DNA from: Mya arenaria
Lineage: Eukaryota; Mollusca; Bivalvia; Myida; Myidae
NCBI RefSeq assembly: GCF_026914265.1
Contig: NC_069130.1
Location: 4,052,001 to 4,116,000 of the forward strand
Reading direction: 5' to 3'
DNA length: 64,000 nt
Each line of letters begins with the position of its first letter. Within the stretch, counting starts at the first letter, position 1. The translations under genes were made by a program, and so were the position numbers. This document shows, piece by piece, positions 1 through 13,600 of the stretch. Under the pieces are notes generated by a model that saw nothing but the letters and a program-made list of their open reading frames with translations, searched no databases and was not told the DNA's origin.

Positions 1-70
1 AATAAAGTGTTGGATGTTCATAAATGCACTGGCAAAGAGATTATTCATTTCTGTTGAAAGTGAGATTTTG

Positions 71-421
71 TCATTCACCACAGAAATGGAAATAACTATC
101 GTTGAATTCTGCAAAGATTTCCGCATTTGCGGGTGAGGTAAGTGCACATTTAGATTTTTTTTTGCCAGTGTCATTATTATGCAGAGTGATGGGACTTTCT
201 TGGCGAGTGATTGTTGAGACCGGTTGTTCGCAGGCTGTTGGTAAGATACTGGAGTAGTATTTGTGCTTAGAATGAGTAGAAGATCTTTCTGGCATTAAAC
301 CTATCATTTTTCTTCTTTTACTATTTTGATAAAATGTTGTAGTTTGTTGAGGGACCGAATTCAATGGTGAAATCAAAAGATTTGAACTAAAAGGATTGTA
401 TCTAAAATTATCAATATTAGC
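71..421 (-). CDS. Unidentified open terminal exon (candidate)
   Basis: I do not recognise this product. On the minus strand there is an uninterrupted 117-codon frame from an acceptor-like CAG (ending at 422) to a stop at 71-73. The translation is rich in Ser, Thr, Asn and Lys, has a basic patch (NSKRRKM) and ends HFCGE. No domain is visible. The acceptor sits at the edge of a short interspersed repeat (about 415-482), so the exon could be an exonised fragment or chance. A second open minus-strand frame lies upstream at 864-1217. Both end in stops, so they are not simply consecutive exons. Composition looks more protein-like than the AT-rich surroundings, but that is a judgement by eye. Confidence 0.3.
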   Translation of the reverse strand, partial: ANIDNFRYNPFSSNLLISPLNSVPQQTTTFYQNSKRRKMIGLMPERSSTHSKHKYYSSILPTACEQPVSTITRQESPITLHNNDTGKKKSKCALTSPANAEIFAEFNDSYFHFCGE

Positions 422-482
422 CTGGTTTATGTTTAAACTTTTTGCTACTGAGCTTGTTTCTGTAGTTTTTCACATAAGTATT
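415..482 (+). repeat. Partial copy of a dispersed short repeat
   Basis: The stretch containing GGTTTATGTTTAAAC and CTTGTTTCTGTAG recurs at 16287-16362 and 19449-19521, and in reverse complement at 19985-20040. The fuller copies (16130-16365; 19985-20200) share a further 150 bases. It is a short interspersed element of unknown class. I see no clear Pol III boxes. Confidence 0.55.
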
Positions 483-863
483 ACACTCTAATGCCTTCCT
501 CACAAACTAAAATCACAAACTATTTAATCATTATAACAAAATGTCTTTAACATTAATCTCATATAGTCTTTGTTTTCTTATCATTTATTCGAATCCGACA
601 TCCTTCATAATTAAATTATCCAGACCCTTTTAGCATTTTTTTCATGAATTTTAACTAGATCTGAGACTTCAGTGGCATACTTTGATGTTTTTACAATTTG
701 ACAAACTTTACATGACTTTAAATGCTGATTTAATAAAGAAAAGGCTTTCGTATTTTAATTTATCTCCCTTTTAGCATTTGTGTTTTTTTCTAAATTTTCT
801 GTTAAACCATTCTTGTTTTCCGATTGTACAAAACAGAATTTTGGCAGAAGCACATCACTCTTT

Positions 864-1217
864 TTATGAAACTTTGGCCATCGACACCACCGTCAAACTG
901 AGCCAGAATAAGGACAACTTCTTTAACGAAGTTCCACATGCTTTACAATCAATTTGTGAATCTCGGCACACTTTGGCATTTGTGACAAGGGTTTCCCCAC
1001 AGAGACGCGTAGGCTTTCGTGGCGTCGACTTAGTCTTAGCCATTAGAGAAATGGAAGAAACATAGTCATTTTGCGGTTTCTTCTTATCAAAAACCTGGCG
1101 TCCTCGCCCGTACCCTCCGTTGTTCCAGCACTGCTGGACTTGATCAATGTTTATTACTAAACAATCTTTGAAGTCGCGAAAATATGCGACAAACCAATCA
1201 TTTGCTTCAAAGCGTGG
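864..1217 (-). CDS. Unidentified open exon (candidate)
   Basis: On the minus strand an acceptor-like AATAG precedes an uninterrupted 118-codon frame ending at a TAA at 864-866. The product is unrecognised. It begins with an aromatic-rich stretch (ANDWFVAYFRDFKDC), then a Gly/Arg patch (NNGGYGRGRQ), a basic Ser/Pro segment (MAKTKSTPRKPTR) and a Cys-rich part with spacing C-x2-C (CKACG) that could be half of a zinc-binding site. A 95-codon frame on the opposite strand (778-1065) is its antisense and looks less protein-like. It could be a host gene's final exon or a piece of an unknown mobile element. Confidence 0.35.
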   Translation of the reverse strand, partial: PRFEANDWFVAYFRDFKDCLVINIDQVQQCWNNGGYGRGRQVFDKKKPQNDYVSSISLMAKTKSTPRKPTRLCGETLVTNAKVCRDSQIDCKACGTSLKKLSLFWLSLTVVSMAKVS

Positions 1218-2015
1218 CTATTTCGGTCAATTAATAAGTGATACGTTATCTACATGATCATTTTTTTTAAATGACATCAATTAGTTCTGTACCTTATATT
1301 GCATTCCAACGCTGAAAAATTAAAATTGCGCTCTGTTATCAACTATCCCCTCGTAAAATATGTTGATGTTTTGGAAAAGTTATTTTCGATTCTTACTTTT
1401 GACTTTGGAAAAAGTATTATCAATTTGAACAAGTATCATTGATGGATGATTAGACGGGAATAAAATGTGTTACAAAACATATATTTGCCTGTGTTTAAGT
1501 CTAGTCATATAAAGTAATTAGATACCGGTGGACCTCAAAAATTAACATGTAAATCACTGTTGTAAAACTGTGAACCGCAATATTGCAGGTGCCCTTCATG
1601 TATATATCGTTATGTGTTGACAGTATGCAATGAAAAAAACACACATCAAATTCATGATTATTCGTTGGATATTATTTTTTGTGTACGGAACTAATATAAA
1701 ATAACATAATCTTGTAATATTTCTTGTTTTTATGATATTTTATAGACGCAATGCTTTAACCCTGAATCCCGATCGGAACAACTACCCCCTTTTGGTACAC
1801 AACAATTTGTACGTGAAGGATTTGCCATATCAAGTCGTAAAATAATCCGTCAACGAACAATGATTTTGACTTGCTCCAAACATTAAGCTCAAAAGTTATG
1901 TTAAAGCAACATTCAATTTCATTGCAAATCTTCGTGCTCCTAAATACTGGACACTTACAAAAAATGAATCAACAACATCCTTTGAATCCTGAAGGCAAAA
2001 CCTTTTATATAACTT
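1218..2015. other. AT-rich stretch without recognisable gene
   Basis: About 800 bases with no convincing exon, RNA gene or repeat structure that I can see. Confidence 0.4.
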
Positions 2016-2394
2016 TTGATACCCAATGTTGCACCATTCCTTGTGGATGTGGTCACTTGGCACAAAACAAAATGCTTAGGCCTCCAGGCTGATGTTCAAG
2101 ATGCACATCATAGACATACTGCTGAACAAAAGGCTATTGCACCTGCAATTGATGCTAGGGCAGATTCCCAACTTCTGTCCTGTCATATCGCGCAATACAA
2201 TCGTCAAAAACTCTACATCTATAAAGAATATCAACGTTATAGATTCCGAACCTCTGGTTCATATTTCTTGAACTTAAATGAAATAAACCTTGAGCCGGAT
2301 GAACGTCCAAAGGATCTTTTTCAACGATTGAACAACCTTGTTGAAGATCATCTTCTTAAACATGATGGTCTCATACAACACCTTGGGGATTTAT
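2016..2394 (+). mobile_element. Retroelement coding relic, family uncertain
   Basis: The plus-strand translation contains a stretch with the motif RPKDLFQRL followed by an acidic VEDHLLKHDG segment, which resembles gag-like proteins of invertebrate retroelements. I cannot assign it with confidence to an LTR, DIRS-like or other family. It is a short fossil, cut off where the LINE at about 2395 begins. Confidence 0.4.
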
Positions 2395-3690
2395 TGGATT
2401 TGGTTTTGACAACAATAAAGTTACTATCGTTGTCATGGTTGACCTCAGTGCAGCTTTTGATACAGTGGATATTCCAATTGTACTTCGAATTTTTCGGGAA
2501 GACTTTGGTATTAAAGGTATTCCTTTGAACTGGATAAATTCCTATTTAACTTAAAGGACAATGAAAGTTATTGTTGAGAACGCATCTTCCAACACAGAAC
2601 AGCTGCAGTTCGGTGTACCACAGGGGTCCTGTGCAGGCCCAGTTATTTTTACCATGTATAGTGCTGCTCTGAACAAAGTTGTACAAAAATACCCAGCTGG
2701 ACTTTATGGGTATGCTGATGATTATCAAATTGCTTTCAGAATTCAAGCTGGAAATGCATAAAATGAAGCGAATGTGCTTGAACAGCTAAATGATTGTCTC
2801 AATGATTTAATTGTGTGGATGACAAATTTTAAGTTGAAAATGAATAACTCAAAAACAGAAATTATCATGTATGGCACTAAACATCAGCTAGCAAAACTTA
2901 ACATTTCAAGTGCGAATGTTGGTGGATCATCAGTAAAATGTGTTAATAATGTCAGAGATTTGGGTGTACATATGGAAAATACTCTTAATTTTTACATGCA
3001 TATCAGAAAAAAAGGTCAGACTGCGCATGCTCAGCTTAGAAATCTGAAAGAAATTCGTAAACACCTTTCACAAAAATCAACAGAAATAATGGTGAACGGG
3101 CTTAATCATTCTCATATTGATTTTTGGAATTGATTATTTACGGAAATCCCTGCCTATCAGATTATCAGACTTCAGAAAGTTCAGAAACCAAGCAGCAGGA
3201 GTTGTGACCAACACACCATACGGTCATCCAACTACCGAAGTCCTCAAATCCCTTCACTGGCTACATGTGAGGGCAAGAATTATGTTTAAAATTCTTGTCA
3301 TTGTGTTCCGTATTGTGTAGGGAACAGCTCCATCTTATTTGAGGTCTTTATTAAACCGTGTTCAGGGAAAATACAGACTAAGATCTTCTAATTACATTAA
3401 ATTTATTGTTCCAAGAACCAGAACCAGAATTGCTGAGAGATAACTTGCTGTGGTTTGGCCAAAATGGTGGAATGCTCTTCCTAGAGACATAAAACACATT
3501 AAAAGTGAACCTACTTTTAGAAAGAACTGAAAACTTATTTGATTGGACTCTTTCATAATTAAGAGCCTACCAGATTTTATGTGTAAATGACTGTATATAT
3601 AGCCTTGTGTAAAATAGCGCATGAACTGTGTGAATCGCAATCGAATATTGAAAAATACTTTTTGCGCTATACAAATGTATTTGTATTTGT
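2395..3690 (+). mobile_element. Dead 5'-truncated LINE (reverse transcriptase part and 3' end)
   Basis: The plus strand encodes a broken reverse transcriptase: motif A DLSAAFDTVD (about 2437-2466), motif B FGVPQGSCAGP (about 2611-2643), motif C YGYADDYQIAF (about 2707-2739) and the thumb and C-terminal region through GTAPSYLRSL and WWNALPRDIK (to about 3510). Several in-frame stops and frame changes interrupt it, for example the stop after NSYLT near 2550 and another near 3320. It lacks an endonuclease domain, so it is 5'-truncated. The 3' end carries a short (TGTATT)n tail at about 3672-3698, as in CR1/L2-type LINEs. The tail runs directly into the 61-bp satellite. Confidence 0.85.
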
Positions 3691-6600
3691 ATTTGTATGC
3701 TATTAACTCACAATTTATGTGTACACGTACGAACTAAGTACACCCTGCGTTTATTGTATGCTATTAACTCACAATCTATGTGTACACGTACGAACTAGGT
3801 ACACCCTGCGTTTATTGTATGCTATTAACTCACAATCTATGTGTAAACGTACGAACTAAGTACACCCTGCGTTTCGTGTATGCTATTAACTCATAATCGA
3901 TGTGTACACGTACGAACGAGATACACCCTGCGTTTATTGTATGCTATTAACTCACAATCTATGTGTACACATACGAACTAAGTACACCCTGCGTTTCGTG
4001 TATGCTATTAACTCACAATCTATGTGTACACGTACGAACTAAGTACACCCTGCGTTTCGTGTATCTTATTAACTCATAATCTATGTGTACACGTACGAAT
4101 GAGATACACCCTGCGTTTATTGTATGCTATTAACTCACAATCTATGTGTACACGTACGAACTAAGTACACCCTGCGTTTCGTGTATGCTATTAACTCATA
4201 ATCTATGTTTGCACGTACAAACTAGGTACACCCTGCGTTTATTGTATGCTATTAACTCACAATCTATGTGAACACGTACAAACTAAGTACACCCTGCGTT
4301 TCTTGTATGCTATTAACTCACAATCTATGTGTAAACGTACGAACTAGGTTCACCCTACGTTTCGTGTATGCTATTAACTCATAATCTATGTGTACACGTA
4401 CAAACTAGGTACACCCTGCGTTTCTTGTATGCTATTAACTCGCAATCTATGTGTACACGTACGAACGAGATACACCCTGCGTTTATTGTATGCTATTAAC
4501 TCACAATCTATGTGTACACGTACGAACTAAGTACACCCTACGTTTCGTGTATGCTATTAACTCATAATCTATGTGTGCACGTACAAACTAGGTACACCCT
4601 GCGTTTCTTGTATGCTATTAACTCACAATCTATATGTACACGTACGAACTAGGTACACCCTACGTTTATTGTATGCTATTAACTCACAATCTATGTGTAC
4701 ACGTACGAACTAGGTACACCCTACGTTTCTTGTATGCTATTTACTCACAATCTATGTGTACACGTACAAACTAGGTACACCCTACGTTTCGTGTATGCTA
4801 TTAACTCATAATCTATGTGTGCACGTACGAACGAGATACACCCTGCGTTTCTTGTATGCTATTAACTCACAATCTATGTGTACACGTACAAACTAGGTAC
4901 ACCCTGCGTTTCTTGTATGCTATTAACTCACAATCTATGTGTACACGTACGAACTAAGTACACCCTGCGTTTATTGTATGCTATTAACTCACAATCTTTA
5001 TGTACACGTACGAACTAGGTACACCCTGCGTTTATTGTATGCTATTAACTCACAATCTATATGTACACGTACGAACTAAGTACACTCTGCGTTTATTGTA
5101 TGCTATTAACTCACAATCTATATGTACACGTACGAACAAAGTACACCCTGCGTTTCGTGTATGCTATTAACTCATAATCTATGTGTGCACGTACAAACTA
5201 GGTACACCCTGCGTTTCTTGTATGCTATTAACTCACAATCTTTGTGTACACGTACGAACTAAGTACACCCTACGTTTCGTGTATGCTATTAACTCACAAT
5301 CTATATGTACACGTACGAACTAGGTACACCCTGCGTTTCTTGTATGCTATTAACTCACAATCTATGTGTACACGTACAAACTAGGTACACCCTGCGTTTC
5401 TTGTATGCTATTAACTCACAATTTATGTGTACACGTACGAACTAAGTACACCCTGCGTTTCTTGTATGCTATTAACTCACACTATATGTGTACACGTACG
5501 AACTAAGTACACCCTGCGTTTCTTGTATGCTATTAACTCACAATCTATGTGTACACGTACGAACTAGGTACACCCTACGTTTCTTGTATGCTATTAACTC
5601 ACAATCTATGTGTACACGTACGAACTAGGTACACCCTACGTTTCTTGTATGCTATTTACTCACAATCTATGTGTACACGTACAAACTAGGTACACCCTAC
5701 GTTTCTTGTATGCTATTAACTCACAATATATGTGTACACGTACGAACTAAGTACACCCTGCGTTTCTTGTATGCTATTAACTCACAATCTATATGTACAC
5801 GTACGAACTAAGTACACCCTGCGTTTCTTGTATGCTATTAACTCACATTTTATGTGTACACATACAAACTAGGTACACCCTGCGTTTCTTGTATGCTATT
5901 AACTCACAATCTATATGTACACGTACGAACTAGGTACACCCTGCGTGTACCTGCGTTTCTTGTATGATATTAACTCACAATCTTTATGTACACGTACGAA
6001 CTAGGTACACCCTACGTTTCTTGTATGCTATTAACTCACAATCTATGTGTACACGTACGAACTAGGTACACCCTGCGTTTCTTGTATGCTATTAACTCAC
6101 AATCTATGTGTACACGTACGAACTAGGTACACCCTGCGTTTCTTGTATGCTATTAACTCACAATCTATGTGTACACGTACGATTTAGGTACACCCTGCGT
6201 TTCTTGTATGCTATTAACTCACAATCTATATGTACACGTACGAACTAGGTACACCCTGCGCTTCTTGTATGCTATTAACTCACAATCTATGTGTACACGT
6301 ACGAACTAAGTACACCCTGCGTTTCTTGTATGCTATTAACTCATAATCTATATGTGCACGTACGAACTAGATACACCCTGCGTTTATTGTATGCTATTAA
6401 CTCACAATCTATGTGTACACGTACGAACTAAGTACACCCTGCGTTTCTTGTATGCTATTTACTCATAATCTATGTGTACACGTACAAACTAGGTACACCC
6501 TACGTTTCTTGTATGCTATTAACTCACAATCTATGTGTACACGTACGAACTAAGTACACCCTGCGTTTCTTGTATGCTATTAACTCACAATCTATGTGTA

Positions 6601-7362
6601 CACGTACGAACTAAGTACACCCTGCGCTTCTTGTATGCTATTAACTCACAATCTATATGTACACGTACGAACTAGGTACACCCTGCGTTTCTTGTATGAT
6701 ATTAACTCACAATCTATATGTACACGTACGAACTATGTACACCCTGCGTTTCTTGTATGCTATTAACTCACAATCTATATGTACACGTATGAACTAAGTA
6801 CACCCTGCGTTTATTGTATGCTATTAACTCATAATCTATATGTGCACGTACGAACTAGGCACACCCTGCGTTTATTGTATGCTATTAACTCACAATCTAT
6901 GTGTGCACGTACAAACTAGGTACACCCTGCGTTTCTTGTATGCTATTAACTCATAATCTATATGTGCACGTACGAACTAGGTACACCCTGCGTTTCTTGT
7001 ATGCTATGAACTCATAATCTTTGTGTACACGTACAAACTAGGTACACCCTACGTTTCTTGTATGCTATTAACTCACAATCTATATGTACACGTACGAACT
7101 AAGTACACCCTGCGTTTATTGTATGCTATTAACTCACAATCTATGTGTACACGTACGAACTAAGTACACCCTGCGTTTCTTGTATGCTATTAACTCACAA
7201 TCTATGTGTACACGTACGAACTAAGTACACCCTGCGTTTCTTGTATGCTATTAACTCACAATCTATGTGTACACGTACGAACTAGGTACACCCTACGTTT
7301 TTTGTATGCTATTAACTCACAATCTATATGTACACGTACGAACTAGGTACACCCTACACTTC
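3690..7362. repeat. 61-bp satellite array, about 60 copies
   Basis: Head-to-tail monomers of 61 bases, each with the blocks TGCTATTAACTCACAATC, GTACACGTACGAACTA and GTACACCCTGCGTTT. Copies differ at a few recurring sites (AAGTACACC or AGGTACACC; TTATTG, TTCTTG or TTCGTG linkers). The same variants recur in non-adjacent copies, which suggests exchange among repeats. One short irregular unit lies near 5941-5960. Because 61 is not a multiple of three, no long frame stays open. It lies just 5' of the visible exons of the GTPase gene, either in an upstream intron or in flanking DNA. Confidence 0.97.
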
Positions 7363-7665
7363 TTGCTGGTACAGTTTACAGTCCAATGGTTCGCGTTCAA
7401 ACCATGTACATTACACGCTTCTTGAACGTAAACGTACCACTACGAAGTTTGCATGTGATGGACGCAATCGTAACTGTAGAGGCATTTGAAGCATGTGTAA
7501 AGCATAAACAAACAATCGCATTTAATGATTCATTTTATTACTTAATTATTACTTTCATGTTCCATTTGTGATGTGTTAGATTTGAGTTAAAAGCCCTTGT
7601 AGTGCGAGGCTCATATCCTACAAATGCAAGCCACTCGTTTCTATAGTTTTGCTTTTTATAATTAG
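7363..7665. other. Sequence between satellite and first visible GTPase exon
   Basis: About 300 bases ending in a pyrimidine-rich tract and the acceptor ATTAG at 7661-7665. A 61-codon open frame at 7386-7571 has no recognisable features, and I do not regard it as an exon. Confidence 0.5.
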
Positions 7666-10600
7666 CTCCTCGACCAACTGAAGGAAGAAATCGCCACATT
7701 CAAGCCTCCGAGTAAACTAGAATTGACCGAAATCCGAGTCCTCCTTCTTGGTCCCATTGGCTCCGGCAAGTCAAGCTTCTACAACACAGTGAACTCTGTG
7801 TTCAGGGGACGCATTTCACAGAGGGCGCGGTGTGGCACTTTCGCTCAAGGCATCACTACAGCGGTCAGTTTACATTTAATATTAAGAAAGGATTAACAAG
7901 AGCAAGTCCGTAGAATATTTGGATGGCTCAGTATCATTTAGTTCCATTTTTTTATGAACGTTTTTATTCAGGAAAAAGGGAAAAATGCAACTAGACTAGA
8001 CAATAAGCGATGACTGTGTGTATATACTCATTTAGAGTTCTTTATATAAAAGAGTTTGTTAATCCCTCGAGAATTCACTTATTTTAGTGTCCAAATTTCG
8101 GTTTCACCACCAAACTCAATTTAACTCAATTTCAGTACAAGCCGTACACGGTGAGCAAACAGAGCGGCCCCCGACTCCAATTCCAGTTGTGTGACACGCG
8201 CGGACTTGAGGTCAGCCAGGGGCTTGACCTGCTCGTGTGCAACTTCCTGTTGGACGGTCACGTGCCTGAACACTACGAGGTATATATGAGCGTTGGCGTT
8301 GTAAACTTCCAACCATGCAAATGATAACAGGTCTGCATACTTTATGTCTTATATTCACCAGAATCTATCAGGTACATCGGTGATTCATCTCGATGTGGCC
8401 AGAGTTATTGCTTGATTGGAATAATGATTTAAACATAAAATACAAGCGTTTTTATAAACGCCAAGATGTGAATAAATGGTTTAACTAACTGTAATATAGT
8501 CAATGATTATACACGTACGGATGCATAGAATGTACATGATCGTTATTTTAGTTCAACCCCTCGCATACCCCTGGTACTCCGATGTCTACGATTTACACAC
8601 ATAGTTAGCTCTAAGTAATGATATATAATGTATATTTCCAGTTCGACCCCGCAACCCCTATCACCCCTGAGAGCCCGGGGTTTATACACAAGCCCGGCCT
8701 TGCTGACAAAGTCCACTGTGTGTTATTTGTCCTTGAGGCAAACACGGTTGACGACTTGCCAACACAACTCGTGGAAAAGATGAACAGCTTCCAAAAACTG
8801 ATGAACCAGAAAGGTAGGGTGGGGGGAGGTATTGTGAGAAAGTATATTTAAATTATTGTTACGATCACCAAAAGCAACAAAGAAATTGAAACCAGGAACA
8901 AACTTCAAAAATCATTTAATGTTAGTACTACAAAAGTTGTGTAAATTAAAATAGTTCACAAAAATAAGTGTCGAAATGTTCACAATATATATTACTAATC
9001 CTGGTGTTCTATAATTACTACTCTGTTTAAACCACATTAAATATTAAGCACACTATACTTGAGCACTTATTAAATTAGAACACCTTTCAAACTCATCCAC
9101 ATTATTGACATATAGTCATCGCAGAAAATTTAACTATATCCAGATTCTAGAAATATTTCAGTTTTGGGGATTTTTAGAAAAACAACATTATTTGGTATAC
9201 CCTTTAAAGAAAATTTCACTTTACCAAAAACCCGTGATTTCAGATGTAAGCCCTTCCTCTGAAATTGAAAACAAAATTGCTTATACACTATAATAAAATA
9301 AATTTAAAAAAATGAATATTATTTTTTTTAATACTGAAACCCCAATACATGAAATCGAAACAGATTTCTTGAACATTCTAGAAAATCCTGATAAATTCAT
9401 GCTAATACTATCACATGGAAACATTGTTTGTTCAAATATATCTATGCCACTATGCAGAGGAAACTAGATTGATTATCAATGAAGCACTAAACATATAATA
9501 CATAAACAACTGATAATATGAACCGTAACAATGCCATTGTTTATTAAGTTTATGTATGTTGAGTCCAGGTAGCGCTGTAGCGGCAATCTTTGTGTGAAAT
9601 GTTTGATTGCTATCCGAAGCTGTTATATATGCATTTACTCTTTACTAGCACTGTATAAATGTATTTCGTATCTGATGCTGTTATACGCGCCAAAATTCTA
9701 CGAGCATTGTGCGAGTGTTTTGCACAATATGATGCTATTATACGCGCCATGACTCCACGAGAATTGTGCGAGTGTTTTGCACAATATGATGCTATTATAC
9801 GCGCCATGACTCCACAAGCATTGTGCGAGTGTTTTACACAATCTGATGCTATTATACGCGCCATGACTCCACGAGTACTTGTGCGAGTGTTTTGCACAAT
9901 CTGATGTTATACGCGCCATGACTCTACGATCATTGTGCGAGTGTTTTGCGCAATATGATGCTATTACACGCGTCATGATTCTACGATCATTGTGCGAGTG
10001 TTTTGCGCAATCTGATGCTATTACACTCGCCATGACTCTACGAGCATTGTGCGAGTGTTTTGCACAATCTGATGCTATACGCGCAATGACTCTACGAGCA
10101 TTGTGCGAGTGTTTTGCGCTATCTGGTGCTATTACACGCGCCATGACTCTACGAGCATTGTGCGAGTGTTTTGCACAATCTGATGCTATACGCGCAATGA
10201 CTCTACGAGCATTGTGCGAGTGTTTTGCGCTATCTGGTGCTATTACACGCGCCATGACTCTACGAACATTGTGCGAGTGTTTTGTACAATATGATGCTAT
10301 TACACGCGCCATGACTCTACGAGCATTGTGCGAGTGTTTTGTGATATTTGATGCTATTACACGCGCCATGACTCTACGAGCATTGTGCGAGTGCTTTGTA
10401 CAATCTGATGCTATTACATGCGCCAAAACTCTACAAGCATTGTGCGAGTGTTTTGTTCAATCTGATGCTATTACACGCGCCATGACTCTACGAGCATTGT
10501 GCGAGTGTTTTGTACAATCTGATGCTATTACACGCGCCATGACTCTACGAGCATTGTGCGAGTTTTGTGTGATATCTGATGCTATTACACGCGCCATGAC

Positions 10601-13600
10601 TCTACGAGCATTTGTGCGAGTGTTGTGTGATATCTGATGCTATTACCCGCGCCATGACTGCACGATCATTGTGCTTGTTATTTAGCTGTACTTGATGCTG
10701 TAATAAGCGCATTGACTATGTGCGAGCATTGTGCCAGAGTTTTGTGGTTGGAAATGCTCTTATAAGCACAATTACTCTTTACGAGCATCTTGTTCGTTTA
10801 TTGCGCTATGATGATGATATAGGTGCATTTACTCTTAACATGCATTGTGCGAGTGTATTGCGCTATTTGAGCATACCCAAGGAGCATAGTTCTTTACTGG
10901 TATGGTGTGTCTCTATTGCACAATCTGATGAGCAAATGTAAGTGCATTGACTCTTTACGAGCTTTGTTAAAGTGTATTTCGCTATTTGTTGTTGTTTAAG
11001 TTGCGTTTATTCCCTACTACCTGCGAGTTTATTGCGATATCTGATGCTGTTGTGGTTGTGATGACTCTTTTCTAGTATTGTGTGAGTGTTTAGGGCTATC
11101 TGACGTGCAAAACGTCTTTAATAGCACTTTGTTAAAGTTGCATTTACTATGTATTGGCATTGTGTGTGTTTTGCGCTATCTGATTATGTTATCGGGTCAT
11201 TTATTCTTTTCCAAAATTGTGTGTCTGACTTGCGCTACTGATGCTGATAAAGATCCATTTTCTCATTATAAGCTTTATGTGAGTCTATTGCGCTATCTGA
11301 TGCTGTTTTATATGCATTTACCCATGACTAGCAATGTGCGAGTTTAGTGGTCTATATGATGTTGTTATACGCGCCATGACCCCCTTCGAGCATTGTGCGA
11401 GTGTATTGGGCTTTTTGACGCTTATATACGCGCTATGATTCTGTGCGACCATTGTGTAAGTGTTTTAGGTGATCAGATGTTGTTATACGCGTCATGACTC
11501 ATTGCGATTATATTCTAAGTGTATTCCACTATATGATGCTGTTTATACGCGCCATGACTCTATGCGAGCAATGTGCGAGTGTTTGTGGCTATCTGATACT
11601 GTAATACGCGCCATGACTCTTTACGACCTTTAAGCAAGGTTACTGCGTTATGATAATATACGCGTAATGACTCTTAACTGTCACTGTGTTAGTGTCTAGC
11701 GCTATCTGAAAAGGCTATATATGCTTTTACTCTATACTAACATTATTGTATAAGTGGTTATGTTCGCTGGTCAAAAACTTCGCGAATTGAATATTTCCGA
11801 CGTTTCGCTGGCAGAAATGTTCGCGAATCCCAAAATATGACTGTGCGTAATATTTACACGTTGTGAAAATCGCAATAGCGTTGTTATGAAGCAGACCGAT
11901 AATTCACGTATACAATAGGTTTAAACGGTAGAGAAATTTGTTCTTATACAGTTATTATGCTAATATAATTGTATTATAGTTTATTTTATTGTATGTTGAA
12001 CAAATTGTATATTAAGCTAGTAATTAGATTTTAGTTTTAGGACTCATTGTGTCAGATTTAACACCTCACACAATTATTAACGGCAATCTATCAATTTGGT
12101 CACATAACACAATTTCATCTTAAATAATAATTATGGCCCTGATTGAATTAGGAACTTAATTTACAGTTTAAGGGCCCATTGGGTCCAGTAGTTAGAGGTG
12201 AAATCGTGTTTTCACTTTTATACCCTTCATTCGATTGACTTAATACTTGACACGGGTGTTTAGGGCCATCATACAAATATGCTACATAATTCCATATAAA
12301 ACCTGATAACAAATTATGGACGGCGATTTACGTTTTCAACGTTTTGGTTTAATTATTTTAGTTGTTGTATTACTTTTAACAGGCACAATTGTTTCTCAAA
12401 GTAAAACCTGGTCATGAGAATGACGTACGCCGTTTTTAGGCTGGGCCGCCATGTGGGTCAAACTCACATATGGTATCGAATAACTTTAGTTAGAATTGAC
12501 ATATTGCAACTTATATGACGAGTTTTTAGATACCTTTCATGGAATTGAGTTTGGGGTCCTTAGAGTCAAGATCAAGGTCACTGTTACTAAAAAAGATGTA
12601 CCATTTGGTAAAGAATACTATTAGTTATGATTGACAAATTATAACTCAACTTTCATATTTTAACCAAGTGTTTACAAAGTGATACCTGGTTATTACGATA
12701 AGGTCCTGAAACTCACAACGAAGGCTGATTTTTTTCTGACAATCATTGAAAACCTGGTTTTGTCGCATTGCGGCGTTTCTTGTTTACTTTTTATTTTGTA
12801 TTTTGTACTAATTGTGGCACATATTAAGTCTTTATTGTATTCATTTTTAATACAAAGCGGTGTATTGTAGCTGTTGTGGTCATCTGTTCCTAAATCATAT
12901 GCACTTTTTGGTTTGATCATATAAAAGCCAAATCAGTTAAACACGATTATGCATTAAAAGTAAAAATAGTAAATATTTTTCACTAAATTCACTATTTAAT
13001 TTTGTTGTTGCATCAGTTTTTATTGTACGCCTTTAACTGTGTTATAAAATCGTCACATGGATTGGAAAAAAAACCCGTTTCATTTTAAAACCACAGGTAT
13101 CCCCCAGGCTGTCTTGCTGACAAAGGTGGATGTAGCGTGGACAGAGGTCGCCGAAAACGTGTCAAGTGTCTTCCGGAACACAAACGTCGAAAAAGTCGTG
13201 GACACAGTTGCCAAGCTTCTAGGTATGTTGTCACTCCAATATATTTACACCAGTCCGTAGAGTGCCTTATTTCTTAAATGTATAATCAAGCGATATTTTG
13301 TTATATGAAGTGCCCTGACGATCTTCTAGGTAGGTTTTCACGCCTATAAATGCCTATTAACCCAAAGCCGTTACGTATTTAATTGGACATTGCTGTCATT
13401 GCTGTCAGTGTTTATAATAAAAGCCTTCGCCTCACTTCTAAGTTTAATCACGCAATATTTTGTCAGGTAAAATGTCTATACCGAGTAAAAATTGTATCAG
13501 TTTAATAGTACCCTAACCACTAATACTTAATGAAAGAATTCGCCATAATATCATATGCATTTTCGTTGCGTGGAAAATTTCAATTCTTTTTTATTAAGTT

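Noticed and set aside
778-1065. A 95-codon plus-strand frame
   Set aside because: It is antisense to a longer minus-strand frame with a better splice context and more protein-like composition.
3690-7362. CRISPR-like array of regular repeats
   Set aside because: There are no unique spacers; the whole 61-base unit repeats and the context is eukaryotic.
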